Shown here piece by piece: positions 29,670-37,991 of a stretch of 64,000 nt of DNA. Numbering within the stretch: position 1 is the first letter of the stretch; every line of letters starts with the position of its first letter. The position numbers and the translations under genes are program-made. This DNA is from Pantoea brenneri. Its GTDB lineage: Bacteria; Pseudomonadota; Gammaproteobacteria; Enterobacterales; Enterobacteriaceae. The notes beneath the pieces were generated by a model. That model saw nothing but the letters and a program-made list of their open reading frames with translations. It had not been told where the DNA came from and did no database searches. The stretch lies in contig MIEI01000005.1 of assembly GCA_002095305.1 (NCBI GenBank), positions 38,907 through 102,906 of the forward strand. The letters run 5' to 3'.

Positions 29670-30722
29670 ATGATTAAGCGCGTTTTACAGTTACTGATTG
29701 CAGGTTCACTGATAGTTCTTCCGCTCATCTCGCAGGCATCGCGACAAATTATCGATCAGCTTGGTCGTCAGGTCACGATTCCCGATCGCGTCGATCGCGT
29801 AGTCGTACTTCAGCATCAGACGCTGAATCTGCTGGTGCAAATGAATGCCACCGACAAAATCGTTGGCGTGATGGCGAACTGGAAGCAGCAGCTTGGCGAC
29901 AGCTATGCCCGTCTGGCACCGACGCTGAGCCAGAAAGCGGCGCTGGGTGATCTCACCCATGTCGACCCTGAAAAACTGGTGGCGCTCCATCCACAGGTGG
30001 TGTTTGTGACCAATTACGCGCCTCAGGAGATGATCGACAGCATCAGCGCGCTGGGCATGCCGGTGGTGGCCATCTCCCTGCGCCACGATCGGACGGGCGA
30101 AAAAGCAAAACTCAATCCGACTCTGGCCGATGAAGAAACCGCCTACGATAGCGGATTACGCGAAGGAATCACCCTTATCGGAGAGATCGTCAATAAACCG
30201 GCGGAAGCGAAAGCACTGATTGAAGCCACCGATCGGGGCCGTAAAATGGTCAGTGACCGGCTGAAAGCAATTCCGGCCAACCAACGCGTTCGCGCATATA
30301 TGGCAAACCCGCAGCTGACCACCTACGGCTCAGGTAAATATACCGGTCTGATGATGGCGCATGCGGGCGCAGTCAACGTGGCGGCGGCAACTGTGACCGG
30401 ATTCAAAACCGTCTCAATGGAACAGGTGATCGCCTGGGATCCTGAGGTGATTTTTGTCCAGGATCGTTATCCGTCGGTGGTCGCTGAAATCCAGCATTCC
30501 CCGCAGTGGCAGACCATTTCGGCGGTGAAAAACCATCGGGTCTATCTGATGCCAGATTACGCGAAAGCCTGGGGCTATCCGATGCCGGAAGCGATGGGTA
30601 TTGGTGAACTGTGGATGGCGAAAAAACTCTACCCGGCGAAGTTTCAGGACGTGGATATGCGCAAACTGGCGAACGACTGGTATCAGCGATTCTACCGCAC
30701 CTCCTGGCAGGGTAATGACTGA
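29670..30722 (+). CDS. Helical-backbone metal/oxyanion-binding protein (class III SBP)
   Basis: A 350-aa periplasmic receptor with a signal peptide ending in SQA. It belongs to the FhuD/BtuF/MolA-like class: RQIIDQLGRQVTIPDRVDRVVV at the start, a long linking helix, and WDPEVIFVQDR plus the KNHRVYLMPD block in the C-lobe. Ligands of this class include iron chelates, cobalamin, haem, and molybdate or tungstate. No permease or ATPase is adjacent. The stop overlaps by one base with the start of a ModA-like gene, which points to molybdate or tungstate (inference). Confidence 0.8.
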   Translation: MIKRVLQLLIAGSLIVLPLISQASRQIIDQLGRQVTIPDRVDRVVVLQHQTLNLLVQMNATDKIVGVMANWKQQLGDSYARLAPTLSQKAALGDLTHVDPEKLVALHPQVVFVTNYAPQEMIDSISALGMPVVAISLRHDRTGEKAKLNPTLADEETAYDSGLREGITLIGEIVNKPAEAKALIEATDRGRKMVSDRLKAIPANQRVRAYMANPQLTTYGSGKYTGLMMAHAGAVNVAAATVTGFKTVSMEQVIAWDPEVIFVQDRYPSVVAEIQHSPQWQTISAVKNHRVYLMPDYAKAWGYPMPEAMGIGELWMAKKLYPAKFQDVDMRKLANDWYQRFYRTSWQGND

Positions 30723-31405
30723 TGCGCGTGCTGGCGGCTGGTAGCCTGAAAAGCGTATGGCCCGCGCTGATGGCCCACTTTCCGCATGCTGTCGACAGCG
30801 TATTTGGCCCTGCCGGACTGTTGCGCGAACGCATCGAAGCGGGAGAATCCTGTGACCTGTTTGCCTCCGCCAATATGGCGCATCCGCAGCGATTGCTGGA
30901 TGACGGACGAGCGCTGTCGGTAAGCCCGTTTGCCAGCAATACGCTGTGCCTGACGGTGCGTAACGACGTGCTGCAAACCGGTGACGACTGGTTCACCCTG
31001 CTCACCCGCCATGAACTGCGGCTGGCAACGTCAACGCCGGTAAGCGATCCTTCAGGTGACTATACTCAGGCGCTTTTTAGCCGGATGAGTCCGGCTGGCG
31101 TGGCGGTACGTCAGCGTGCAATGCCATTGGTCGGTGGACCTGATTCTGTACCGGTGCCGGCTGGCAGGCTGGCGGCGGAATGGCTGCTTATCGAGGGCCA
31201 GGCGGATCTGTTTATTGGATATTCCAGCTACCGGACCGCCCTGCGCCAGGTTGCCGGGCTGACAGTGATCGATATCCCGGCAGCGTATAACCCGCGCGTC
31301 GCCTATGGTTGTGCAGTCATCACGCCCGAGGCGGAGCGGCTGGCGCAATTTTTAGCGTCGGCACAGGCAAAAGCCGTATTGCGTCAGGCCGGATTTGGTG
31401 GTTAG
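30722..31405 (+). CDS. ModA-like protein without a signal peptide
   Basis: A 227-aa class II binding-protein fold of the molybdate-binding (ModA/WtpA) group. It opens directly with MRVLAAGSLKSVWPAL, the first strand and ligand loop (AAGSLK) of the mature domain, and lacks any signal sequence, so it should stay in the cytosol. Other blocks: FGPAGLLRERIEAGESCDLFASAN, here split as FGPAGLLRERIEAGE and CDLFASAN, and DLFIGYSSYR. Coupled to the upstream class III receptor by a one-base overlap. Possible roles are intracellular oxyanion storage or sensing; export by an unrecognised route is the alternative. Confidence 0.78.
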   Translation: MRVLAAGSLKSVWPALMAHFPHAVDSVFGPAGLLRERIEAGESCDLFASANMAHPQRLLDDGRALSVSPFASNTLCLTVRNDVLQTGDDWFTLLTRHELRLATSTPVSDPSGDYTQALFSRMSPAGVAVRQRAMPLVGGPDSVPVPAGRLAAEWLLIEGQADLFIGYSSYRTALRQVAGLTVIDIPAAYNPRVAYGCAVITPEAERLAQFLASAQAKAVLRQAGFGG

Positions 31406-31478
31406 CCGCAGCGCCTGCTGTTTAAGTCTTAAAACTCTTCCGGTTCACCTGGCAGCGGCTCAGTCAGTTGCTGCCCTT

Positions 31479-31820
31479 TCACCCCGCGTAGGTGATCACC
31501 AGTTCAGCTGGCTGGTCGAGGGTAAAACCCCGATGTGCGCTGTTAACCGTTTCATTCAGCGCTTCTCCGGCCTTAAAAGTTTGTTGTTCGCCACTCTGTT
31601 TATCTTCAACAATTAAGGTACCGGACAGCACAAACGCCGCATTGGGCATCGGATGGGTATGCCAGGTTAATGAGGTGTTGGCAGGCAGTGACAGCCGCAT
31701 CACGGTCAGTTCGGGCTGGCCCGCCGGGTAGCATTCTATTTCCTCACCGTTCCAGGCCTGACTGCTGCGCATTACTTCGACTGCGTTAACCCCGGAAGCG
31801 TTGTTATCCTGTTTTGACAT
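31479..31820 (-). CDS. Cupin-domain protein
   Basis: A 113-aa single-domain cupin: LTWHTHPMPNAAFVLSGTL is motif 1 and ETVNSAHRGFTL motif 2, with the usual His ligands. Often annotated as a cupin of unknown function. Convergent with the ModA-like gene; no partner gene is apparent. Confidence 0.75.
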   Translation of the reverse strand: MSKQDNNASGVNAVEVMRSSQAWNGEEIECYPAGQPELTVMRLSLPANTSLTWHTHPMPNAAFVLSGTLIVEDKQSGEQQTFKAGEALNETVNSAHRGFTLDQPAELVITYAG

Positions 31821-32127
31821 GGTAAATCCCTGTTAATAATTCAACTGTGAGCAGAACGATCTGGCCTGCTTAGCGGGATAAGCATAGAAGAAATTCGCCG
31901 CTCCGGCGCAATCGGCCTTGTGCAGCGCGCCATTGCCGTGGCAGGAAGAATATTGCACAGCTCCTCGACAGTGATACTTTCATCAAAACGGCAGCGTCGG
32001 TTTTGTTGTGCTTAATTTATGAACAATATTGGTGTTTGTGGTTATAAGATATATCCGTCAGCCAGTACGCATCATAACAATTCTGTATTATCTTTGATGC
32101 CATCTACAACCTAAGGGATATTTGATA
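31821..32127. other. Divergent intergenic region before the MetQ-like gene
   Basis: AT-rich near 31990-32110. It should contain promoters for the cupin and the lipoprotein. I saw no MetJ box (AGACGTCT repeats) and no gene. Confidence 0.45.
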
Positions 32128-32925
32128 ATGAAAGGTCTGTTCACGGCGTTACTCGCCAGTTCTGTTTTATTATTATCCGCCTGTAACCAGGATGACGACA
32201 ACAAAGTAAAAGTGGCGATTAATACCGGGCCGGATGAAGCGATCTGGCAGGTGGTACAGCAGGTAGCGAAAGAGAAATATAAGCTGGATGTGGAAGTGCT
32301 TAACTTCAACGACTACGTGTTACCTAATGAAGCGCTGAATAATAAAGAAGTCGATGCTAATGCCTTCCAGAGTCTGCCTTATCTGGAAGATCAATCTAAA
32401 GAACGTGGCTACAAATTTGCTGTGGTCGGTAAGACCTTTGTCTTCCCGATTGCGGCCTACTCGCACAAAATCAAAAATATCAGCGAGCTTCAGGATGGCG
32501 CAACGATCACCATCTCTAACGAAGCGACCACCCTCGGACGCAGCCTGTTACTGCTGCAGGCACAGGGCCTGATTAAGCTTAAAGATGGTGTCGGCTATTT
32601 ACCGACCTCACTGGATATTACTGAGAATCCAAAGAATCTGAAACTGGTTGAAGTTGATACGCCGCAGCTGACCCGTACGCTGGATGATCCTAACGTTACC
32701 CTTTCGATCATTAATACCAATTTCTCGGCGCAGGCTGGATTATCAGCGCACCGTGACGGCTTATTTATGGAAAGTGCGGCCTCTCCTTATGTCAACGCGC
32801 TGGTTTCACGCGAAGATAATAAAGACAGTGATAAAATTCAGAAGCTGAAATCGGCACTGCAATCACCTGAAGTAGCGGCCAAGGCAGAAGAAGTTTATAA
32901 AGGCGATGCCATTAAAGGCTGGTAA
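32128..32925 (+). CDS. MetQ/NlpA-family lipoprotein
   Basis: A 265-aa inner-membrane lipoprotein of the methionine-binding NlpA family. The lipobox LLLSAC places the lipidated cysteine at about residue 19. The mature domain starts KVKVAINTGPDEAIWQVV and contains NNKEVDANAFQSLPYLED and GATITISNEATTLGRSLLLL (block), the methionine-site regions of MetQ. ATG 32128 is preferred over the TTG six bases earlier because of AAGGG upstream. No metN or metI is adjacent, so it either feeds a distant MetNI or is an NlpA-like extra receptor. Confidence 0.85.
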   Translation: MKGLFTALLASSVLLLSACNQDDDNKVKVAINTGPDEAIWQVVQQVAKEKYKLDVEVLNFNDYVLPNEALNNKEVDANAFQSLPYLEDQSKERGYKFAVVGKTFVFPIAAYSHKIKNISELQDGATITISNEATTLGRSLLLLQAQGLIKLKDGVGYLPTSLDITENPKNLKLVEVDTPQLTRTLDDPNVTLSIINTNFSAQAGLSAHRDGLFMESAASPYVNALVSREDNKDSDKIQKLKSALQSPEVAAKAEEVYKGDAIKGW

Positions 32926-32946
32926 TTAACTTTACGCCAAAACGTA

Positions 32947-32977
32947 AAAAGGCCGCACAGTGTTGCGGCCTTTTTTA
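32947..32977 (+). terminator. Terminator of the MetQ-like gene
   Basis: GGCCGCA/TGCGGCC stem with A run before and T run after. Confidence 0.88.
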
Positions 32978-33045
32978 TGCCCGGCGTTGAGGCATACCCT
33001 TAATGATTTCCGGCTGCATCTGGCATTATTTCAGCAAAGCAGCGG

Positions 33046-33753
33046 TCAGGCGGCGGCGCCCTTAGGCTGCGCTGAAACATGACCGGCCCACAGGCTGGCG
33101 ATCCATTTCACCCCTTTTGAGGTAAAACGTGCCTGGGAGAAGGCGTGCTGGTTTTCACCCACACCGGAATGCAGCGTGAAATAACCGGCCTGCAGGTGGT
33201 AATGCTGTGGTGTCAGCGTCCCTTTTGCACGATACATAATGTTGCGTTCCAGCAGGAACTGACGGAATTCAGGCTCTTTGACCTTCAGCATTTTGCACAG
33301 CTGGCGAAAACCCAGCGAATCTTCAACCTCAATAAAGCTGTCAAAGAAAGCCGCTTTTGGGGCAGAAAGCGCCAGCTGCTGCTCAGCGGCCTGGCGCTGT
33401 TCAAACTGCTCAGCCCAGGCGCGTGCAGCTTCCGCCGGATTGGTGAAATCGGGCAGATGAGTGGTTCTTTCGCGATCCTGCCAGCGATCCAGCACTTCAG
33501 CGGTAAAGCCCGGTGACAGGCGCGCCACGGCCAGCAGCGAATCACGTTTATTCAGGCGGTACTCCTGGCGCACTTCCCCTTCCCGCTCATAATCATTGAC
33601 GATTATCGGTTGCGACAGGCGCTGGGCGGTCTCCAGACTTTTAATTAACCGCTTAACTTCTCCATGCGTGATGCCGGTCATCTGAGCCAGTTCACGGCTG
33701 CTCATTGTGACCGATTGTTCCAGTGATTTGAGGCTTTCAGTCGAAATCATCAT
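33046..33753 (-). CDS. Rha / KilAC phage-type antirepressor
   Basis: A 235-aa two-domain protein. Residues ~14-95 are a Rha-type DNA-binding domain (MSSRELAQMTGITHGEVKRL ... YRLNKRDSLLAVARLSPGF ... DRWQDRE). Residues ~140-225 are an ANT/KilAC antirepressor domain (DSLGFRQLCKMLKVKEPEFR ... YFTLHSG ... FTSKGVKWIASLW). Such proteins relieve phage repressors. There is no other phage gene near it, so it is a domesticated or orphan regulator. The start is preceded by GAGGGG. Its promoter overlaps a LexA-like site. Confidence 0.82.
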   Translation of the reverse strand: MMISTESLKSLEQSVTMSSRELAQMTGITHGEVKRLIKSLETAQRLSQPIIVNDYEREGEVRQEYRLNKRDSLLAVARLSPGFTAEVLDRWQDRERTTHLPDFTNPAEAARAWAEQFEQRQAAEQQLALSAPKAAFFDSFIEVEDSLGFRQLCKMLKVKEPEFRQFLLERNIMYRAKGTLTPQHYHLQAGYFTLHSGVGENQHAFSQARFTSKGVKWIASLWAGHVSAQPKGAAA

Positions 33754-33801
33754 GGGTTAACCCCTCACTAACTCTACCAATACCCAGCGGGCAGTAGATT
33801 T

Positions 33802-33845
33802 ATTATACAAACACCTGTTCAAATATCCAGTATTTTATTTGAACA
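33802..33845 (-). promoter_or_regulatory. LexA-like box and dyad over the antirepressor promoter
   Basis: On the minus strand a perfect TATAAT (-10, 33802-33807) lies downstream of CTGGATATTTGAACAG (33815-33830), a CTG-N10-CAG LexA-type box covering the -35 region; it matches CTGT-N8-ACAG except for one base. A 10-bp inverted repeat, TGTTCAAATA / TATTTGAACA (33816-33845), overlaps it and could be a self-operator. Confidence 0.5.
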
Positions 33846-34338
33846 ATTGCCTAACCGGAACCCGTTACGCAAAACGGCGGTTGCAGAGGAATTTTTACCG
33901 GGGAGATAGCGGTTTCGCTGGGGTGTGGTTTAACGATGCAGCCATACGGATGAAGCGGATAGCAGTGAGGATGCTGTCGCTGTCTGGCGATGAGGACACT
34001 GTGGCTGTTTATGCAACGCGATGTTGCCAGCATCGCCCCGCGCGTTTCAGCTTTAAACACAGCATGATCGATAAAGACGGACACAGATTCTTTACATTAC
34101 AGTATAGTAGTGGCGGTCGAATCCACCTTTCGCCGCGGCTGAACGCCCTGCTTACTGACTTATTCAGGACAATGAGACCTATCCTGAATAGCGTTTCAGG
34201 GCGCGCCAATCTACTGACTGCCGGATCGCCGCCGATCGATTGACTCGCGCGGCCATCCGGGCAAAACATATTGATTCGGGGCACAGGCGCTTTATCTCAG
34301 CCGTCAGCCTGCCGATGTCACTTTAACTGGAGTAAGTC
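33846..34338. other. Long intergenic stretch
   Basis: Nearly 500 bases without a supportable gene. A 134-codon rightward frame (33839-34243) has no ribosome site or recognisable domain. An 8-bp dyad (ATTCAGGA/TCCTGAAT) lies at about 34162-34189. I looked for an FMN riboswitch before ribH2 and did not find its conserved core. Confidence 0.4.
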
Positions 34339-34773
34339 ATGCAGCCGTTGAAAGTCGCCTTTATCAAAGCAAACTGGCATAGCGAAATCGTTTCTCAGGC
34401 CCTGAGCGGATTCGAACAGGAACTGGAAAGTCGCGGTACGCCATATGAGATCAAAACATGGGATGTTCCGGGCGCTTTTGAAATGCCGCTGCTGGCGCAA
34501 CGTCTGGCTCAGACCGGCAAGTTTGACGCCGTGGTCTGTGCCGCACTGGTTGTCGATGGCGGAATCTATCGCCATGATTTTGTCGCGCAGGCGGTTGTCA
34601 GCGGTCTGATGCAGGCCCAGCTGACCACCAACGTGCCGATCTTCTCGGTGTCGTTAACGCCGCATAACTTCCAGCCAGCACCGGAGTTTATTGACTTCTA
34701 CACTGAACATTTCGTGAAGAAAGGCAAAGAAGCGGCGCGTGCTGTCAGCCAGATCCATGCGATCGCACTCTGA
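34339..34773 (+). CDS. ribH: 6,7-dimethyl-8-ribityllumazine synthase, RibH2 type
   Basis: A 144-aa lumazine synthase of the short, decameric type II (RibH2) class first known from Brucella and rhizobia. Signatures: FIKANWHSEIVSQAL, WDVPGAFEMPLLAQ, VVDGGIYRHDFVAQAV (with the catalytic His) and FSVSLTPHNF. It condenses the pyrimidinedione with dihydroxybutanone phosphate in riboflavin synthesis. Enterobacteria normally have a ~156-aa RibH in the nusB operon, so this would be a second copy. It stands alone; GGAG lies before the start. Confidence 0.88.
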   Translation: MQPLKVAFIKANWHSEIVSQALSGFEQELESRGTPYEIKTWDVPGAFEMPLLAQRLAQTGKFDAVVCAALVVDGGIYRHDFVAQAVVSGLMQAQLTTNVPIFSVSLTPHNFQPAPEFIDFYTEHFVKKGKEAARAVSQIHAIAL

Positions 34774-34907
34774 TTTTCTAAATACTGCGGCTGAGGGTGA
34801 TGCCACTCTCAGTCAGCCTGCCGGTTAGAATCAACCGAGAGTCGCTGTGCTTTAATAGGTGCAGCCGCGTCGGCTCTGGCTGCCGGAGCCTGAGTAAGGA
34901 GAATATG

Positions 34908-35381
34908 ATGGAGAAGCCTCGCCCGCCCTTGCCACCGTTTACCCTCGCCGAACAGGCTAGCGAAAAGGTCCGTCTGGCAGAGGATGCCTGGAATAGTCGG
35001 GATGCTGATCGGGTTTCGCTGGCTTATACCATCGACAGTCAGTGGCGCAATCGAGACACCTTTATTACCGGTCGCGCGGAGATTATCGCCTTTCTGCAGC
35101 AGAAATGGCTGCGGGAGCAGCAATACCGGTTGATTAAAGAGCTGTGGAGTTTTCACCACAACCGCATTGCGGTGCGGTTCGCCTATGAATGGCATGATGC
35201 CAGTCAGCAGTGGTATCGATCTTACGGCAATGAAAACTGGGCTTTCGACGACAACGGCTTAATGATGCAGCGTCACGCCAGTATTAATGACCTGCCAATC
35301 ACTGAAAGCCAGCGACTGTTTCACTGGCCGCAGGGCCGCCGTCCTGATGACCATCCTTCACTCAGCGAGCTTGGCCTGTAG
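34908..35381 (+). CDS. DUF1348 / NTF2-like protein
   Basis: A 157-aa alpha+beta-barrel (nuclear transport factor 2-like) protein of the DUF1348 family. Start 34908 is six bases from AAGGAG; the ATG one codon earlier is too close. Family blocks are [50 protein letters not shown] and [12 protein letters not shown]. Function unknown; the fold suggests a small-molecule pocket. Confidence 0.8.
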   Translation: MEKPRPPLPPFTLAEQASEKVRLAEDAWNSRDADRVSLAYTIDSQWRNRDTFITGRAEIIAFLQQKWLREQQYRLIKELWSFHHNRIAVRFAYEWHDASQQWYRSYGNENWAFDDNGLMMQRHASINDLPITESQRLFHWPQGRRPDDHPSLSELGL

Positions 35382-35453
35382 TTTCGGGACTACCCCGACT
35401 GAATGCACCCAGCGAGGCTTACCGCTGGGTGATTACTGTCATCACTGGTGCGC

Positions 35454-35849
35454 TTAACCCTGTTCGTCAGGATTTTCGACAAATGACGCTTTATTACGGG
35501 TGACCGTATAAGCCACTTTTTTGACGTCATCAGGTGACGTTGTCACTTCAATTGGGGCAATGGTGACCCGACCGAGACCGAACAGCGTTGGGACGTAGCC
35601 ACCAACCTGATGTTTGCCTGCCGGAACGTGCAACAGCATGCTTTCGCCATTGGGTAACGGGCCGGCATCTTTACCGTCCACCGTCAGAAAAACGTTGGAC
35701 CCATCGTCTGCACGGGTTTTGATGTGTGAAACATCGATCTGCGTCGGGCCAGCAGCAAATTCACTGGGAGCATCGTTAGCGGCGTGGCGGGCACAACCGG
35801 TGAGTACAACGGCAGCCGTCACGGCGGCGAGTGTAAAACGATAAGGCAT
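35454..35849 (-). CDS. Putative lipoprotein with a PEGA-like domain
   Basis: A 131-aa predicted lipoprotein: short basic start, hydrophobic core and lipobox LTGC (Cys 19). The mature part (VFLTVDGKDAGPLPNGESML ... VPAGKHQVGGYVP) has the spacing of a small PEGA-like beta-sandwich. No specific function is recognised. Monocistronic and convergent with the DUF1348 gene. Confidence 0.65.
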   Translation of the reverse strand: MPYRFTLAAVTAAVVLTGCARHAANDAPSEFAAGPTQIDVSHIKTRADDGSNVFLTVDGKDAGPLPNGESMLLHVPAGKHQVGGYVPTLFGLGRVTIAPIEVTTSPDDVKKVAYTVTRNKASFVENPDEQG

Positions 35850-36212
35850 TTGGCAGTCTTTCTCCTGGTCATTTGAGCCGCCTATTTTAGCGGTTTGCCT
35901 GCCGGAAGTAACGGGTTGGCGGGTCGGTATGCTCTTAAAAACCGGCTGAATAGCGGCTTATTCATGCTCTTTTAGCGTAAATAAATTTTACTGAATAAAT
36001 ACACAGCTTTTCATTCGCCTGATACCTGATCATATAACCACCTGATCAGCCAGTAATTAACCGATTTTACTCCACGGATAAGCGCAGCGTCACGGCAGCT
36101 ATGCTGCTGTTTGAACGCAGATCGCCCCCTATCAATTTGTCGTTATGAGGTTCATAGTGGCTGTTCATCCCCGGTTAATCCCGGCGGCCTTCCCCTCATC
36201 AGAGGGCACGAT
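35850..36212. other. Divergent intergenic region
   Basis: AT-rich from 35930 to 36070, consistent with promoters for the lipoprotein and the MlrA-like regulator. No gene or clear operator was recognised. Confidence 0.4.
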
Positions 36213-36992
36213 ATGTATTCTCATACTACTGAAACAGTCTGCGCAATGACGGGCACCCATCCGGCGAATCTGAAAAGCTGGATGAAACAGGGCCTGCTAT
36301 CACCGCAGATACGTCAGGATCAATGGAGCGACGCGCAGTTAAGCGAAGTCCGCAGTCTGGTTGCCTTAACCGCAACCGGCGCGACGCTACAGGAAATTAA
36401 ACAGGGACAGGCGAGCGCATCAGCCATCTCCACCGCGGGCTGGACAGCACGCAAAGGCGATATGCTGTGGCAACTCGAATTTGGTACCCCGTTGTCGTTG
36501 TCGCGCCAGATGCACAAAATGTCCAGCGACTACAGCGGTGATGATTTTATCTTTAATCTGTTACGCCCGCTCAGCGACTGGCTGCGTGCCGATCGCCGTC
36601 AGGGTGCGGTACGTCGGCTGGGACGTTTCCAGCAGTCGGTGCAACAGCAGGCTGACAAGGTGATGCGCGCGTCATCACGCAGTGAAAGCACCATCCCGCT
36701 ATTTCTCGAAGCGGTCAGCGTGCGCGATGAAACCGAAATCTGGCTGGAAGCGATTCGGCTGTCGGCGATGGGCTTCAACGTTGATGTTGCTTCGCACACC
36801 AGCGGTGAGCCAGCGGTGAAAACCGATTTACATCAGCATCATGTGATGTGGTGTGGCGCGGGCATCAGCCAGACAATGCAGGACCATTTTGAACAGCAGC
36901 GCCAGGCAGGTGAGCCGGTGATGCTTAGCGGTCCCGATCGTAATCTGCACTATGTTGCGACTCTCCGGAACAAAACCTCCTCGGCTGCCTGA
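36213..36992 (+). CDS. MlrA-like MerR-family regulator (divergent)
   Basis: A 259-aa protein with an N-terminal HTH (about 1-70: VCAMTGTHPANLKSWMKQGLL, here in part TGTHPANLKSWMKQGLL) and a C-terminal domain similar to MlrA, the MerR-type activator of csgD: RDETEIWLEAIRLSAMGFNV, HHVMWCGAGISQTMQDHFEQ and EPVMLSG align in pattern with the MlrA end. The usual MerR RYY motif of the recognition helix is replaced. The start at 36213 follows GAGGG; the longer reading has no ribosome site. Targets may be biofilm genes (inference). Confidence 0.65.
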   Translation: MYSHTTETVCAMTGTHPANLKSWMKQGLLSPQIRQDQWSDAQLSEVRSLVALTATGATLQEIKQGQASASAISTAGWTARKGDMLWQLEFGTPLSLSRQMHKMSSDYSGDDFIFNLLRPLSDWLRADRRQGAVRRLGRFQQSVQQQADKVMRASSRSESTIPLFLEAVSVRDETEIWLEAIRLSAMGFNVDVASHTSGEPAVKTDLHQHHVMWCGAGISQTMQDHFEQQRQAGEPVMLSGPDRNLHYVATLRNKTSSAA

Positions 36993-37120
36993 CTGCAGGC
37001 AGCATTTTCTCCGAATCCCTCCCTGTTTTCCGCCCCAGGCACATATTTTTTTCGGTTAAGAATCTCTTAAGATGGCTGCGTATACTGATGACACCACACA
37101 GACTCATTGACGAGACGATA

Positions 37121-37510
37121 ATGAAAAAAACCTTGCTTATCCTTAGCTTATTTATGCTGCCTGCCACCTTTAGCGTTGCTCAGGCGTCCGATGACCTGAC
37201 CGGTTGTGCCGCGAAAAAGCAGGAGATTGAAACCCAGCTCTCCTATGCTCGCCAGCATAATAATACCCATCAGATTGCCGGTCTTGAAAAAGCACTGAGC
37301 GAAGTAAAGGCCCACTGTACCGACAGCGGTCTGTTGCAGCAGCGGCAGGAGAAAGTCGCTGAGAAAAAGCAAAAGGTGCAGGAGCGGCAACAGGAACTGG
37401 CAAAAGCACAGGCTGAAGGACGTAGCGCCAGTAAAATTGAAAAACGTCAGCAGAAACTGGCTGAAGCCCGTCAGGAACTGCAGGAAGCGGAACAGGCGCT
37501 GCAGCAATAA
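37121..37510 (+). CDS. yqjC: DUF1090 periplasmic protein YqjC
   Basis: A 129-aa exported protein: signal peptide cleaved near AQA, then DDLTGCAAKKQEIETQLSYA and a long charged coiled coil (QRQEKVAEKKQKVQERQQEL and on). Two cysteines (TGC, AHC) may form a disulfide. Matches the DUF1090/YqjC family; role unknown. ATG 37121 is preferred because it opens the signal peptide. Confidence 0.85.
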   Translation: MKKTLLILSLFMLPATFSVAQASDDLTGCAAKKQEIETQLSYARQHNNTHQIAGLEKALSEVKAHCTDSGLLQQRQEKVAEKKQKVQERQQELAKAQAEGRSASKIEKRQQKLAEARQELQEAEQALQQ

Positions 37511-37516
37511 TCTCAC

Positions 37517-37543
37517 GTGGACCAGCCGCACCGGCTGGTCCAC
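37517..37543 (+). terminator. Terminator of yqjC
   Basis: Perfect 12-bp stem GTGGACCAGCCG/CGGCTGGTCCAC, loop CAC, then a pyrimidine-rich tract. Confidence 0.75.
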
Positions 37544-37991
37544 CCCTTTCCCCTTTTACTTCACGTTACTTTTCCGCTGAACGGCTGCCAACGCTAATTG
37601 CCTGATTAGCCTGCGCTATCCCGCCGCAACCCATTACTTAATCTCATCCTTTGGTTACTTATTCTCATGCACTTAATTGGTGCAGTAAAGTCAATATGGC
37701 TGCGATCAATTATTTAACTTTTTGAACGCCTTCAAAGATCTGAAAAATGGCGATATTTCCCTTTCTATGCAGCCACTATGCGCTCTATGCGCATGATTAT
37801 TCGCCTATGATGGTGAGCGAATGCGGATAATTATTCACTGCGGATGCGCCAAAAAGGCGCAATCAGCGCTGCTGCGGTGCTGACATCACCATCTTATTTG
37901 TTTCAGGAGTGTTAGATTATAGCGGCGCAGTGATTTGCGCTCTGTCTCCACGGCTCCACACAATAAATAACTTCATTAAGAAAGGTTTTTT
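37544..37991. other. Upstream region of glutamate dehydrogenase
   Basis: No gene. It holds two 17-bp dyads described separately, an AT-rich section, and AAGAAAGG before the gdhA start. Confidence 0.5.
37668..37684 (+). promoter_or_regulatory. NtrC-like site upstream of gdhA
   Basis: TGCACTTAATTGGTGCA is nearly the glnA NtrC enhancer (TGCACTAAAATGGTGCA). It lies about 310 bases before the gene. A related dyad, TGCGCC-AAAAA-GGCGCA, is at 37845-37861. I did not find a cleanly spaced sigma-54 promoter between them and the gene. Confidence 0.5.

Noticed and set aside
33839..34243. 134-codon rightward frame
   Set aside because: No ribosome site, unusual composition, no recognisable domain; overlapping frames on the other strand are equally long.
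34090..34338. FMN riboswitch before ribH2
   Set aside because: The stretch GATTCGGGGCACAGG recalls one segment, but the conserved junction sequences of the FMN aptamer are absent.
37700..37990. Sigma-54 promoter before gdhA
   Set aside because: TGGTGAGCGAATGC and GGCGCAGTGATTTGC are each one base off the fixed -24/-12 spacing.
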